From Bacillota bacterium (GTDB taxonomy: Bacteria; Bacillota; Bacilli; Paenibacillales; NBRC-103111): a DNA stretch of 64,000 nucleotides. The position numbers and the translations under genes are program-made. The stretch spans positions 1-64,000 of the forward strand of contig JAEWIS010000007.1 in NCBI GenBank assembly GCA_023386955.1, in the 5' to 3' direction. Shown piece by piece: positions 16,544 through 24,885 of this stretch (the first letter of the stretch is position 1; each line of letters starts with the position of its first letter). Under the pieces are notes generated by a model. The model did no database searches and had not been told where the DNA came from. It was given only the letters and a program-made list of their open reading frames with translations.

Positions 16544-16568
16544 AACACGAACCCTTCCCCTCTGCTCA

Positions 16569-16721
16569 TCACGGCGATATCAAGGAGGTAATCTGCGAGT
16601 TAATGGACGAACCCTTGCCCTCAATTACGGCCTTGGTGCCGGTAGACGGCGCGGTGATTACTGTGGTGAACATCACCACAACCACGATTAACAACATAAC
16701 GGTCATCAAAATATTGCGCAT
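16569..16721 (-). CDS. 50-residue pilin-like peptide of the Tad operon
   Basis: The frame encodes MRNILMTVMLLIVVVVMFTT and a Ser/Thr-rich tail ending SQITSLISP. GGAGAGG precedes the ATG at a good distance. Its size and N-terminal helix resemble the small Flp pilins of Tad systems, but the usual Glu/Tyr pair of Flp pilins and a clear prepilin cleavage site are missing. It may therefore be an accessory peptide instead of the major pilin. Confidence 0.55.
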   Translation of the reverse strand: MRNILMTVMLLIVVVVMFTTVITAPSTGTKAVIEGKGSSINSQITSLISP

Positions 16722-16755
16722 GAAAATCCTCTCCATTCATTACGGGTATATGGTC

Positions 16756-17664
16756 TTAATTCAAACCCTGAAACAATCGCTGTCCTTCCTGAACCCAGGG
16801 GTATATAAAGATTTGAAAGGTGTACATGATGGGAAGGGCCGCGATGACGAACAGCGCATACGAAGCCGATTCCTTGCGGCTGTCCCGCAGGAGCTCCAAA
16901 CGCTCCTTGCAATCATCCACCCGCCGTCTGAGCAGGTGATAATAAGCTTCGTTATCGTACAGTCTTAAATAATTCAGCGTTTCGGCAAATCCGTGTCCCT
17001 CCTCCGTCCCTAACCGGAGCCGGAAGTGTTCGATCGCCGTTTCCGCATCCTGATACCACTCATTAAGTAAAAGCTGCCAATCCTGCCTGATCAGACGGGT
17101 ATACGTCATGCAGCGCATCAGCTTCCCGTGCAGGGGAAGAGGAGAAGCGGCAAAGTACAGAAGCTGCCGGGAAACGGCGTAAATCTCCTCCATAATAAAA
17201 TTGGCTCTCCGCTTCTGTAATTGCTCCAGAAACGGGCGGTCCAGCCACAGACAGAACAGCAGTCCGGCCAGCACAGCCATAACCGCGTAGGGGGATATAC
17301 TCAAGAGCTGTGCCACCACATCCCGCAAAAACCACACCGCCAGCAAAAGCAGGAGAGTAGCCCCCAACGCCGCCCTTCTTCCCAAACGGTACCATACCGG
17401 ATGTATCCGCAAGCCCGCAGCCGCCAACAGCTGCCTCCGCTCCGCATCCCGTTCATTCCCGTCCCGTCCCGGCCTAATCCCCAGCAGCAGGGCTAGCCAA
17501 TCCGGGGGTTCAGATTGAGGTCCGCTCCCCGAACGGGCGCGGAAGCGCATAACCCGGGCAGGTCTGGATATCCCTTTCAGTAAATACAGGAGGGCAGCAT
17601 GGCAGGTGCATGCCAGCAGCATAAGCAGCCCCGCCAGCACGCCATACATCGTAAACTGTTCCAT
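16756..17664 (-). CDS. tadC: TadC-like inner-membrane platform protein
   Basis: This 302-residue protein has a hydrophobic N terminus, a pair of membrane helices (about 105-155), a conserved cytoplasmic helical region (RRANFIMEEIYAVSRQLLYF, about 180-265) and a C-terminal helix (SYALFVIAALPIMYTFQIFIYP). This is the layout of a GspF/TadC platform protein that couples the ATPase to pilus assembly. The ATG at 17664 follows AGGAGGAGG; longer in-frame starts are rejected. It lies about 115 bp after the tadB-like gene. Confidence 0.75.
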   Translation of the reverse strand: MEQFTMYGVLAGLLMLLACTCHAALLYLLKGISRPARVMRFRARSGSGPQSEPPDWLALLLGIRPGRDGNERDAERRQLLAAAGLRIHPVWYRLGRRAALGATLLLLLAVWFLRDVVAQLLSISPYAVMAVLAGLLFCLWLDRPFLEQLQKRRANFIMEEIYAVSRQLLYFAASPLPLHGKLMRCMTYTRLIRQDWQLLLNEWYQDAETAIEHFRLRLGTEEGHGFAETLNYLRLYDNEAYYHLLRRRVDDCKERLELLRDSRKESASYALFVIAALPIMYTFQIFIYPWVQEGQRLFQGLN

Positions 17665-17778
17665 GTTCCTCCTCCTTAGGAGCTGCGAGGAAATTAGTAC
17701 CCGCTTTTGCTGACAAAATCTCCACGGTTTTGGGAGTTTTGCCAGCAAATTAGCGGTACTTTATTTCCTCGCAGTCTC

Positions 17779-18705
17779 TTACACACGCCTGATGGACAAA
17801 TAAATCCCCATCAAAAGCGAGCCGAACATCAGCACAACCGCATTAAGGAGCATGTTTTTGCCCTCGGAGCTGTAAAAGTAAAAGCGGACAGAATTTTCAT
17901 AGTTGAGCTTCAGGTTTACACCCATAAACAGCGCCAGAAAAAATGCGGGTGAAAAGCTGGCCAGCCGGATCTCCAATAGACGGTTCCGGGCACGCTGATC
18001 AAAAAGCTGGGCCCGGCGCATATCATCGATGAGCTCCTTCAAGCCCGAGGCCATATTCAAGCCCTCCTGCAGACCCAGCCGCATCAGATTGGCGAAATAA
18101 TGGGCCCAGATATGTCCATGCTCCAGCTCAAAAATACGCAGAGCATCCTCCGGCTCCCTGCCTGCCGAAAGATTCCGCTGCAGCTGCTGGAAGCTGGGCT
18201 TCACGGAATAGGCCAGCCGGTCCTCGGCAATTACAGCCTGCAGCACATTGCGGAGATTGGGATGCTCCGTCAGCAAAAGCTGCTGGTAAAACACCTCGGC
18301 GGCAGGTAAAAACTGCAGCCGGGTGCGGAGCTGCCGGGAAAGCAGCTTCATCCTGAGTACCAGGTATGGTGCAATTCCGCAGACCGGCCCCAACACCGCC
18401 ACTCCTTTCAGACTCTGGAAGAAAAACACGCCCAGAATGATCCCAGTCAATAACAGAAGCAAACAACAGGTGACAAAGGCGCTTACAGACGGGAAGAAGC
18501 GGGTCACCTCCATCATGTCCTGAAGATGCCGACGGAAGGGGAGCCGGTGGAAGAACCGTTCTGCGGCAATTTTTTCTTTGCCGGAGGACAGCCGCGAACG
18601 GGCGGCATGCCGGTTTCCTACAACCAGCGCAAGACGCCGCAGCGTAATGAACAGCAGCATAAACAATAAGAGCGAAAGCGAACCCTGCAGGATGGTCAGA
18701 AGCAC
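17779..18705 (-). CDS. tadB: TadB-like inner-membrane platform protein
   Basis: This 308-residue protein carries a GspF-type domain (RLQFLPAAEVFYQQLLLTEH to LIDDMRRAQLFDQRARNRL, about residues 140-245) between two pairs of transmembrane helices. It is a TadB-type partner of TadC in the pilus platform. GTG at 18705 is chosen because GGAGGA lies eight bases upstream. The frame continues further upstream only inside cpaF, whose stop it overlaps by 10 bp. Confidence 0.75.
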   Translation of the reverse strand: MLLTILQGSLSLLLFMLLFITLRRLALVVGNRHAARSRLSSGKEKIAAERFFHRLPFRRHLQDMMEVTRFFPSVSAFVTCCLLLLLTGIILGVFFFQSLKGVAVLGPVCGIAPYLVLRMKLLSRQLRTRLQFLPAAEVFYQQLLLTEHPNLRNVLQAVIAEDRLAYSVKPSFQQLQRNLSAGREPEDALRIFELEHGHIWAHYFANLMRLGLQEGLNMASGLKELIDDMRRAQLFDQRARNRLLEIRLASFSPAFFLALFMGVNLKLNYENSVRFYFYSSEGKNMLLNAVVLMFGSLLMGIYLSIRRV

Positions 18706-20111
18706 CGGTTCATTCCTCCCTTCTCCCGGAGCCGCTCCAGCTTGGCATACCCCTCCGGGTCGGCCTGCCGGATTCGCTCCCTGGACCGTTGGGACAGCCC
18801 AAGCGGGTACTGCCAACTCCCGGCAGCGGGATCGTACCGGACCCAATCGCTGACCGTAACAGCCCCTTCGGCAAAGGAAAACTCACCGATACGGGTAATC
18901 CGGCGTTTCCCGTTAACCAACGCCATCTCGATTCCGATCTGGGTGACATATTGGGCAATCCGCCGGACCAGCCTGGCCGGCTCCATAGCCCGGTTCTCCA
19001 TCAGGCACATATCCGCTATGGCGTCCGGCGCATCCTCCAGGGCACTGGCATGGACGGTGGTCATGCTGCCCTCATGGCCCCGGGTGCAGGCCCGGACATA
19101 CAGAGCGGCATCCTGATCACGGATTTCCGCATGGATGATCCGTTTGGGGGATTGCCGGAGAGCCAGCTTAAACGCCTGTGCGCCGTCATGCCGGGGATCA
19201 TCCTCGTTGATTTCGTATTCCACACAATTCTTTTGCGGAAAGTCCCGCTTGATCCGCAGCTCGTACCGGGATTCGATGGTTACCAGCCGCTCATGGTCCG
19301 GCATCTCCCGGATCAGCGCCTTGATAAGGGTGGTTTTGCCCGAATTGGTGGAGCCGGTAATCACCAGATTGAAGGAGGCCCGCACCAATATCCGCATTAG
19401 CTCCGCCACCTCCTCCGGGAGTGTTCCGGTTTCAGGCCGGGACAATTCCTCCAGGTCGAACAGGGCTTGGGAATAAAACCGGATAGTCAGCGTAGGAGAC
19501 GAGGTAAAGCCCATGCCCGTCATGGTGACCCGCGCCCCGTCCAGCAGGGTGACCTCCGCCCATTTTTTGCGGACATGGAGGGAGTCGCCGTTAAACAGCA
19601 CCAGATTCTGCTGCAGACGCTCCAGCTCCTTGGCGGATTGAAGCTTCACCGGCGATGGAGCGGGGGTTCCCTGCCGCACCTCAAAAATCTGCTAGCCGAT
19701 AACCTGAATCTCCTCCAACCCGGACCTGTTGCGGAGCACCGTGTCCAGGACATTCCACCCGATCACCTCCGCAAAAGCAGCCTCGGCGAGGCTGGTGTAC
19801 CGGGTGGAGGGCGGCGGCGGGCGGTGGATTCTTTTCTTGGCCAAAAGATCCACAATCATGCCCATAATAGCCCGGCGGGCAGGCTCGTAGCCGATGACAG
19901 CCCTGTTCAGGGTATCCGTGTAGATCCGGCGCTCCTCCTCCGTTTTCCCCCGGGGGGCCGCCAGCTCCTTGCGGATCTCGTCCATCAACACCCGGAACCA
20001 GCTGTCCTCCCCTTCCTGGCCGGGAGACCCGCCTCCGCTCCTGCGGCTTTTTTCCTCCTCCAGTTGGCGTCGTTTGTCCGCATAGGAGAGGACTGAAAAC
20101 CGTTGTTCCAT
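18696..20111 (-). pseudogene. cpaF: cpaF/tadA pilus ATPase gene interrupted by an in-frame amber codon
   Basis: CpaF is the hexameric ATPase that drives Tad pilus assembly. The N-terminal part (139 residues from ATG at 20111, after AAGGAGG) ends in GLEEIQVIG at a TAG (19692-19694). The same frame then continues QIFEVRQGTP and carries the complete ATPase domain: Walker A GSTNSGKTT, the Asp/His boxes, Walker B region KRIIHAEIRD and TTVHASALEDAP. No frameshift is needed; removing one stop restores about 470 residues, normal for CpaF. The C-terminal part could be translated alone from a GTG at 19679, but no good ribosome site precedes it. A true nonsense mutation, a sequencing error or read-through are all possible. 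Confidence 0.85.
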
Positions 20112-20157
20112 ATTAACCTCCTTATAGGGAACCGCAGCATGGGCTGCAGTCTCATAT

Positions 20158-21009
20158 TCATTGGTTCCTGCGTGGGGTCCGCCCTCCCAGGAAAAGCCGG
20201 CTTTGCCGTCCGAGCAAAGCCCATATCCCTTCCCCAGAAGCCGGCTCCTTGGGGGAGACCCCCAGCTCAGCGCACAGGGACAGAAGCGCCTGGGTAATCC
20301 CATCATTGCCGCCGATATATTCAGCCAGCCTGCCCTGGCCCAGCAGCCGCCTGAGCTCCGGGTCCGCCTTCACCACAGCCGCAAGACGCATGCCCGTTTC
20401 CTTGGCCGCATCCTGCGGGGTCAGGCCGTCGCTGCGGTTATGCTGTGTGACCGCCAGCAGGAACTGTTCGGAGCTCACACCGAACATGGGGGCCATCTGC
20501 TTTAGGCCACGGTTTACGTCCTCCTGGAAATGCCCCAGCTCCGTGGATGTGACCAGAATACGTTCATCCGCCTGCATCAGCGCTGCAAGCGTGGCGGCGT
20601 TATCCCAATAGGCATTGACTTCCACCACACATCGCGGAAAACACTGCGTGGCGATGTCCAGCAGATGGCTGATATCCTCCGGCTGAAAAAACTCCGCCTG
20701 CTCCCGCTGGAGCGAGCCAAACAGAACGTGAACACCTGGTACTCCCTTAACCTGTACCATGCGGGACTTCAGGAAACCGGGGGTCAATCCCCCGGAGCGC
20801 ATTTCCGCCCGGATCTGGTCCACCCCGGGTGGGCAAGGATCTAAACCCGCATAATGGTGCAGCTTTGAGCTTTTCAAATTCAGGCATAGATGCCCCACCG
20901 GTTCGCCTGACAGCCGGGCCAGCAGGACCGCAGTGCCAAAGGCCACTACCGTGGTCCCGATATTGGGGGTGGAGCCGGTAAACACAATCAGCTTCCCGTT
21001 TCCGTTCAT
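20158..21009 (-). CDS. tadZ: TadZ/CpaE-like P-loop protein
   Basis: This 283-residue protein has a MinD/ParA-type fold and the position of TadZ/CpaE, which places the Tad apparatus in the cell. The P-loop region reads GSTPNIGTTVVAFGTAVLLA, lacking the Lys of the usual deviant Walker A, so nucleotide hydrolysis is doubtful. The ATG at 21009 follows GGAGGAG and overlaps the cpaB stop by four bases (ATGA). It ends 46 bp before the cpaF start. Confidence 0.75.
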   Translation of the reverse strand: MNGNGKLIVFTGSTPNIGTTVVAFGTAVLLARLSGEPVGHLCLNLKSSKLHHYAGLDPCPPGVDQIRAEMRSGGLTPGFLKSRMVQVKGVPGVHVLFGSLQREQAEFFQPEDISHLLDIATQCFPRCVVEVNAYWDNAATLAALMQADERILVTSTELGHFQEDVNRGLKQMAPMFGVSSEQFLLAVTQHNRSDGLTPQDAAKETGMRLAAVVKADPELRRLLGQGRLAEYIGGNDGITQALLSLCAELGVSPKEPASGEGIWALLGRQSRLFLGGRTPRRNQ

Positions 21010-21722
21010 GGCTTCTCTCCTCCTTCCTCCTCCGGCTTGGATGCGGACAGGAAGGCGATTACCAGCTTGTTCTGCTTCGTTCCGCAGGCTTCGTCGATCA
21101 CGCGCCATTGGTCCTCGGTCAGGTTCAAATTCAGCTGCTCCGCCTTACCATTGGCATCCCTACGGGAGGTATACAGCTTCTCCTTGTCGTTATTCACCTT
21201 GGCGATAATGCTCGGCTCCTTGGGATCATCCACCTCCGTATTGGCGGAGGACTTGATGGAGGCCACCGTTACCGCCTCCTCCAGCAGGCGGACCGTGCCG
21301 CTTTTGCCGGTAGCATAAACCGCCACCTGGTCCCCCGCCCGGATTCCTCCCGGAATGGACAGCACATATTCCTTGGGGACGGGAAAGGTGGCTTGTCCGG
21401 GAGCGGGCAGCAGGGAAAACCGGTCTATCTTCCAATCCAGGATTGGCTCACGTGTTCCCAGGGGAACCAGCGCCCATTTGCCCACAGCGGACTCCACCGT
21501 CTCGAGCATGCCTGGACGCAGCCCGCTTTTGACAACGGTGACCAGTTCCAGCATCCCTGCCTCCAGCCGGGTTCCGGCGGGAATAAAATCCTTCGGGGCT
21601 ACAATGCGCACCGTTTGCTGCAGCTCCACCTGCCGGATTAAAATCATGTACACACCGTAGACCAACAGCACTGCCAGCAATCCCGCCACAAGGCTGTAGC
21701 CTAAATTTCTTCTTCTGGTCAA
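21006..21722 (-). CDS. cpaB: CpaB/RcpC-like SAF-domain protein of the Tad operon
   Basis: This 238-residue protein has one N-terminal membrane helix (LGYSLVAGLLAVLLVYGVYMIL) followed by an SAF domain (IVAPKDFIPAGTRLEAGML, then VPLGTREPILDWKI), as in CpaB/RcpC pilus assembly proteins. TTG at 21722 is chosen because AAGGAG lies upstream at a good distance; the frame runs further through the terminator hairpin without a ribosome site. It is the first gene of the Tad operon, 26 bp downstream of an intrinsic terminator. Confidence 0.75.
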   Translation of the reverse strand: MTRRRNLGYSLVAGLLAVLLVYGVYMILIRQVELQQTVRIVAPKDFIPAGTRLEAGMLELVTVVKSGLRPGMLETVESAVGKWALVPLGTREPILDWKIDRFSLLPAPGQATFPVPKEYVLSIPGGIRAGDQVAVYATGKSGTVRLLEEAVTVASIKSSANTEVDDPKEPSIIAKVNNDKEKLYTSRRDANGKAEQLNLNLTEDQWRVIDEACGTKQNKLVIAFLSASKPEEEGGEKP

Positions 21723-21747
21723 CGCTCCCTCTCCTTTATGCCGGACG

Positions 21748-21790
21748 AAAAAAAGGACGCAAACCGGGGAAATTCCCAAGTTTGCGTCCT
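21748..21790 (-). terminator. intrinsic terminator between P60 gene and Tad operon
   Basis: A perfect-looking stem GGACGCAAAC/GTTTGCGTCC with an inner GGGAA/TTCCC pairing is followed on the minus strand by a T run. It ends only about 26 bp before the cpaB start codon, so it is both the terminator of the hydrolase gene and, if the promoter at 21827-21856 is real, an attenuator in the Tad leader. Confidence 0.9.
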
Positions 21791-21826
21791 TCGCAAAACT
21801 AATGATCCGTTTATTCAAGTGAGGTT

Positions 21827-21856
21827 ATCTTATCAGACATGCCCGGAATACGTCAA
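21827..21856 (-). promoter_or_regulatory. candidate promoter of the Tad operon
   Basis: On the minus strand TTGACG (21851-21856) and TAAGAT (21827-21832) are 18 bp apart, just after the hydrolase stop codon. Transcription from here would pass through the terminator hairpin at 21755-21790 before reaching cpaB. Confidence 0.5.
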
Positions 21857-21872
21857 GTAAATATTTACAGTA

Positions 21873-22823
21873 TTACCGGATAAAGCTTCCGCCGTATAGG
21901 TAGCGGTATGCCCAGGTTTTCCCCTCGATGGTGTCGATGCGCACTCCGCCGGATTCGGGCGAATAGGTATGCAGCATCTGGCCGTCGCCCAGGTAGATGG
22001 CCACATGGGTCACTTCCTCGGTCATGGGATTGACATTGGCATAGTCCGAGGCTTTGGAGCCGGCGTAGGACATAAAGAACATCAGATCGCCGCGTTTGAG
22101 ATTCTTCCAATCCATCTCAATTCCGCCCAGCTCCTGGACGTATGCAGCCTGACCGCGGGAGTCGGCAGGAATGGCAGTGGCGGTCACATTCCAGAAGGCC
22201 TGCAGCACAAAGTCAGAGCAGTCAAAGGTGGTAATGTCAAACCGGGTGGAGCCGAACTCATAAGGCGTGCCCATATACTTCATGCCTTCAGCGATAAAGG
22301 CTTCAATCAGGTCCGACTTGCTCAGCTTCATTTTGTAGACGTTGGTATTCAGCTTTATGTATTTGGTGCCGGCGCTGGCATACCCCTCGACACCTGCGGC
22401 ATCTCTGACTTTAAACCAGCTGTCATTGGCCTTCTCCAGAACCAGCAGCTCTTCGCCCTTCGTGAGCATACGGACAACATCGCCTGAGGTGGAAGGGGCT
22501 TTTCTCATATTCACACCGTAAATGACTTCTGCGTTACTGGTGATCTCTATGTATTTGTCACTGGCGGAGACAAAACCTTGTTGGCCGTTCTGATCCTCAA
22601 TCCGGTACCAGTAGGGGTTTATTTCATCCAGGACCTTAACTGTTTCGTTTTTCTTGAGCAGCCGGTAGAGCGTACTTGAGGTTGAAGGCTGGGACCGGAA
22701 GCTGACGCCAGCGATTACCTTGCCCTTCGTGGGGACCTCGTCCTCGGCGGCTGCTGCGGTGAGGGGAAGAAGCATAATGAGGAAGGTGACGGCAAGAAGC
22801 AGAGACAGGGTGCGTTTCATCAT
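21873..22823 (-). CDS. secreted NlpC/P60 peptidoglycan endopeptidase with two SH3 domains
   Basis: This 316-residue enzyme should cut peptide bonds in peptidoglycan stems outside the cell. A signal peptide (residues 1-26, ending TAAAA) precedes two bacterial SH3 domains (about 33-95 and 97-158, each with a VNMRKAPSTS-like start). The NlpC/P60 domain (about 170-316) has Cys in FDCSDFVLQAF, His in THVAIYLG and a second polar residue near LHTYSPESGG. ATG ATG follows GGAGGG. Its leader holds a c-di-GMP-I riboswitch, so expression is likely tied to that messenger. It lies upstream of the Tad operon on the same strand. Confidence 0.92.
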   Translation of the reverse strand: MMKRTLSLLLAVTFLIMLLPLTAAAAEDEVPTKGKVIAGVSFRSQPSTSSTLYRLLKKNETVKVLDEINPYWYRIEDQNGQQGFVSASDKYIEITSNAEVIYGVNMRKAPSTSGDVVRMLTKGEELLVLEKANDSWFKVRDAAGVEGYASAGTKYIKLNTNVYKMKLSKSDLIEAFIAEGMKYMGTPYEFGSTRFDITTFDCSDFVLQAFWNVTATAIPADSRGQAAYVQELGGIEMDWKNLKRGDLMFFMSYAGSKASDYANVNPMTEEVTHVAIYLGDGQMLHTYSPESGGVRIDTIEGKTWAYRYLYGGSFIR

Positions 22824-22861
22824 GTGGAACCCTCCATTAGGTATAATGTCGAAGTCATCGA

Positions 22862-22887
22862 AAGAGCACTCTTCCGGCCGAAAGAGT
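22862..22887 (-). terminator. hairpin of the riboswitch expression platform
   Basis: On the minus strand GCACTCTT...AAGAGTGC forms an eight-base-pair stem followed by TCTTTCG. It lies between the aptamer and the ribosome site of the hydrolase gene. The T run is short, so it could end transcription weakly or be part of a switching structure. Confidence 0.6.
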
Positions 22888-22902
22888 GCCCCTGAGGGTA
22901 TC

Positions 22903-22992
22903 TTCTGTTCGGCAGCTGGCAGGCATTCCGCTTAAGCGGGGCAGCCCCTGTAGCTTTGCGTCACCGGCTTTCGCCGGGTTTGCCTTTATCGG
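22903..22992 (-). promoter_or_regulatory. cyclic di-GMP-I (GEMM-I) riboswitch
   Basis: The minus strand carries the conserved core AAAGGCAAACC, a GAAA-capped hairpin (CCGGC-GAAA-GCCGG), GACGCAAAGC, then ACAGGGGCTGCC and a 3-prime GCCAGCTGCCGA. This order is the GEMM-I aptamer: tetraloop hairpin, GACGCAAAGCC junction and receptor helix. The G before GCAAACC is that of c-di-GMP binders, not the A of cGAMP-type variants. A terminator-like hairpin follows before the hydrolase start codon. Confidence 0.88.
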
Positions 22993-23023
22993 AAAACCGG
23001 GTCGTCGATGTCTTCGTAATCCC

Positions 23024-23051
23024 ATTATAAATTGAGGGGGTACTTGTCGAA
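23024..23051 (-). promoter_or_regulatory. promoter of the riboswitch-hydrolase transcript
   Basis: The minus strand has a perfect TATAAT (23024-23029) with TTCGAC (23046-23051) 16 bp upstream. A start near 23017 would give a leader that includes the whole aptamer. Confidence 0.6.
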
Positions 23052-23099
23052 TATAGAGCAACAGACTCGATTTATGTCATTTCCTTCATGCCCCGGTAC

Positions 23100-24044
23100 C
23101 TATTGACACACTGAAAAATTTTGGAAACTTTGTGGTGCTTTAGCCTCCGGTGGATTCAACTCCTCCTGCCTGCCCGCCGTATCAAACAGCATCTTCTTGC
23201 GGAATTCATTAGGGGAGCATGCCTTGAATTTGCGGAACATCTTGTAGAAGTGGGCCATGTTGGACATCCCCACCTCTTCCCCGATCTGGGAAATGCTCAG
23301 ATCCTTGGTAAGCAGCAGCCGCTCGGCCCGCCTGATTTTTTTGAGGGTAATATAATCCACGAAGGAAATCCCCATGGTTTTTTTGAAATACTTCACAAAA
23401 TAATGGTAGCTCATATTAGCCAGCTTGCAGGCTTCCTCCACCTGGAGCTTGTCGCTCAAGTGTATATCGATGTAATCCAGAACCGGACGCAGCCGGATAA
23501 TGTCGGAATTCTCCCGGGACGGGATGACCTTCCGTGAATCCGCGCGGAGCAAAGATAGAATGATCTGCTTGATCTGGATGCTGATGGCGATTTCGTAGCC
23601 GTCCTGCTTGGCCAGAAATTCCTCGTTGATGGATTGGATGCAGCGGGCAACCGTCTGCCGTACCTCATGGTTTTCCTGGAATATGTAATTCAGCCTGCTA
23701 AGAGGGACGGAAGGATCGGCAAAGTAGCGGTAATAAGGCAAACCGCTGTTTTCCAGATGCTCCTGGATATCAAATTGAAACACCAGATAAGAGCCGTTGT
23801 CGCAGGGATAATCCGTGTGCAGCTCATTAGACCCGATAAGAATCAGCTCTCCGGGCTGCAGGACAACGGGGGTTTCGTTGAGATAAAAGCCGTAGCGCCC
23901 CTGGAGCATCAGAATCAGCTCGATTTCTTTATGGTAATGCCAGCGCGTCACCTTCTGGTACGGCTGGCAGGAACGGACGGCATCAAAAATTTTCACCGCC
24001 AAAAATGGATGCTGGTACTGTATATTTTCCCGAATAGATTCCAT
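23100..24044 (-). CDS. AraC-family transcriptional regulator
   Basis: This 314-residue protein has an N-terminal cupin sensor (WHYHKEIELILMLQGRYGFYLN, about residues 35-130) and a C-terminal double helix-turn-helix (about 195-295): LQVEEACKLANMSYHYFVKYF and ISQIGEEVGMSNMAHFYKMF, then SPNEFRK. Such regulators commonly control sugar utilisation genes; the ligand and targets here are unknown. ATG at 24044 with GGAGG five bases upstream is preferred to a longer start at 24167. It is divergent from the gene at 24256. Confidence 0.9.
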   Translation of the reverse strand: MESIRENIQYQHPFLAVKIFDAVRSCQPYQKVTRWHYHKEIELILMLQGRYGFYLNETPVVLQPGELILIGSNELHTDYPCDNGSYLVFQFDIQEHLENSGLPYYRYFADPSVPLSRLNYIFQENHEVRQTVARCIQSINEEFLAKQDGYEIAISIQIKQIILSLLRADSRKVIPSRENSDIIRLRPVLDYIDIHLSDKLQVEEACKLANMSYHYFVKYFKKTMGISFVDYITLKKIRRAERLLLTKDLSISQIGEEVGMSNMAHFYKMFRKFKACSPNEFRKKMLFDTAGRQEELNPPEAKAPQSFQNFSVCQ

Positions 24045-24201
24045 AAGCGCCTCCGCATTCAAACCCTGTTGTTCTTTATTGTAACATAAGCATCCTGCGG
24101 AATAATACGGAGAAGCCTGAAGCGTTTTCTTTTCTGCCCTGCATTGTCCGTTTTCCAGGAAATGCACAAGAATGTCCGTTCTCTTCCTCCCGGAAGCCTG
24201 C

Positions 24202-24207
24202 TATAAT
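24202..24207 (+). promoter_or_regulatory. extended -10 promoter of the 170-residue gene
   Basis: TGC TATAAT gives a perfect -10 with TGn extension, 49 bp upstream of the preferred start codon. The -35 is weak. Confidence 0.5.
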
Positions 24208-24255
24208 TAGAGCATGACAGACTATTACGGAAGAGCAATAAGCGGAGGACAGCGT

Positions 24256-24768
24256 ATGGAAAGGCGTTTTGTGGCTGAAGCGGTTATGCTTGCGATATAC
24301 GGCCAGCTCCTGGTGCCGGCTCAGCCGGTTGAATATGTAATGCCCTACTCCAGCCTGATGGAGCTTTATGATTTGTTGGAAAGTCCCGAGCCTATTATGT
24401 CTATGGAGGAGGATGACACCTATGTGCGCACATACATTAAGGGCCTGATCGGCTTTTTCGAGGAGCCCTTGAACAAGAAAAAAATTGAGCGCGCCTTGGT
24501 TTCCCCATGGAAAAAAAGCCCTGGTCTTCTTGTGAACCAGCGGGTTACCGTGACGGTGGTATATGCTCTGGAGAATGCCGAATACGGGGAGAGGTTTGAT
24601 CCCATCGAGACCGATCTGATTCTTCTGTCTCTAAGAGAAAAGCTGCCTATTCTTACAGATCAGCTGGAATTTGTGGATAAGGTGATTCACGCCTCCATAC
24701 CTGTGCAGGTATTCGACATTGAGGATTTCGATTATGCCGTTGAAGCGGATGTACCGATGGAGTTTTAG
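24256..24768 (+). CDS. conserved hypothetical protein of Paenibacillaceae
   Basis: This 170-residue acidic cytoplasmic protein has no recognisable catalytic motif. It begins MERRFVAEAVMLAIYGQLL and contains SPEPIMSMEEDDTYVRTYIKGLIGFFEEPLNKKKIERAL. Similar proteins in Paenibacillus genomes are sometimes labelled ADP-heptose synthase, a name the sequence does not support. ATG at 24256 follows GGAGG; an earlier ATG at 24214 has no ribosome site. It is monocistronic and followed by two hairpin terminators. Confidence 0.8.
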   Translation: MERRFVAEAVMLAIYGQLLVPAQPVEYVMPYSSLMELYDLLESPEPIMSMEEDDTYVRTYIKGLIGFFEEPLNKKKIERALVSPWKKSPGLLVNQRVTVTVVYALENAEYGERFDPIETDLILLSLREKLPILTDQLEFVDKVIHASIPVQVFDIEDFDYAVEADVPMEF

Positions 24769-24782
24769 AAGAAAACCCCTGG

Positions 24783-24857
24783 CCCTGACAGTTATGTCAG
24801 GGTTTAATTATGCCCCGGAACCGCCTGTAAGCAGGCTTTCCGGGGTTTTTGATTTTT
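24783..24857 (+). terminator. double terminator
   Basis: A first hairpin CCCTGAC/GTCAGGG (24783-24802) is followed by TTTAATT. A second one CCCCGGAA...TTCCGGGG with inner GCCTG/CAGGC (24813-24845) is followed by TTTTT and then another T run. Both read in the direction of the upstream gene. Confidence 0.9.
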
Positions 24858-24885
24858 TCCGCGGCCCTCACTCAGGAGCGATTAC

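Noticed and set aside
18696..19679. Separate short ATPase gene starting at GTG 19679
   Set aside because: The upstream frame is continuous in sense with it across one TAG and supplies the normal CpaF N terminus, and no good ribosome site precedes the GTG.
22903..22992. c-di-AMP (ydaO/yuaA) riboswitch, common before wall hydrolase genes
   Set aside because: The conserved core seen is GGCAAACC with GACGCAAAGC, which is GEMM-I; the ydaO signature was not found.
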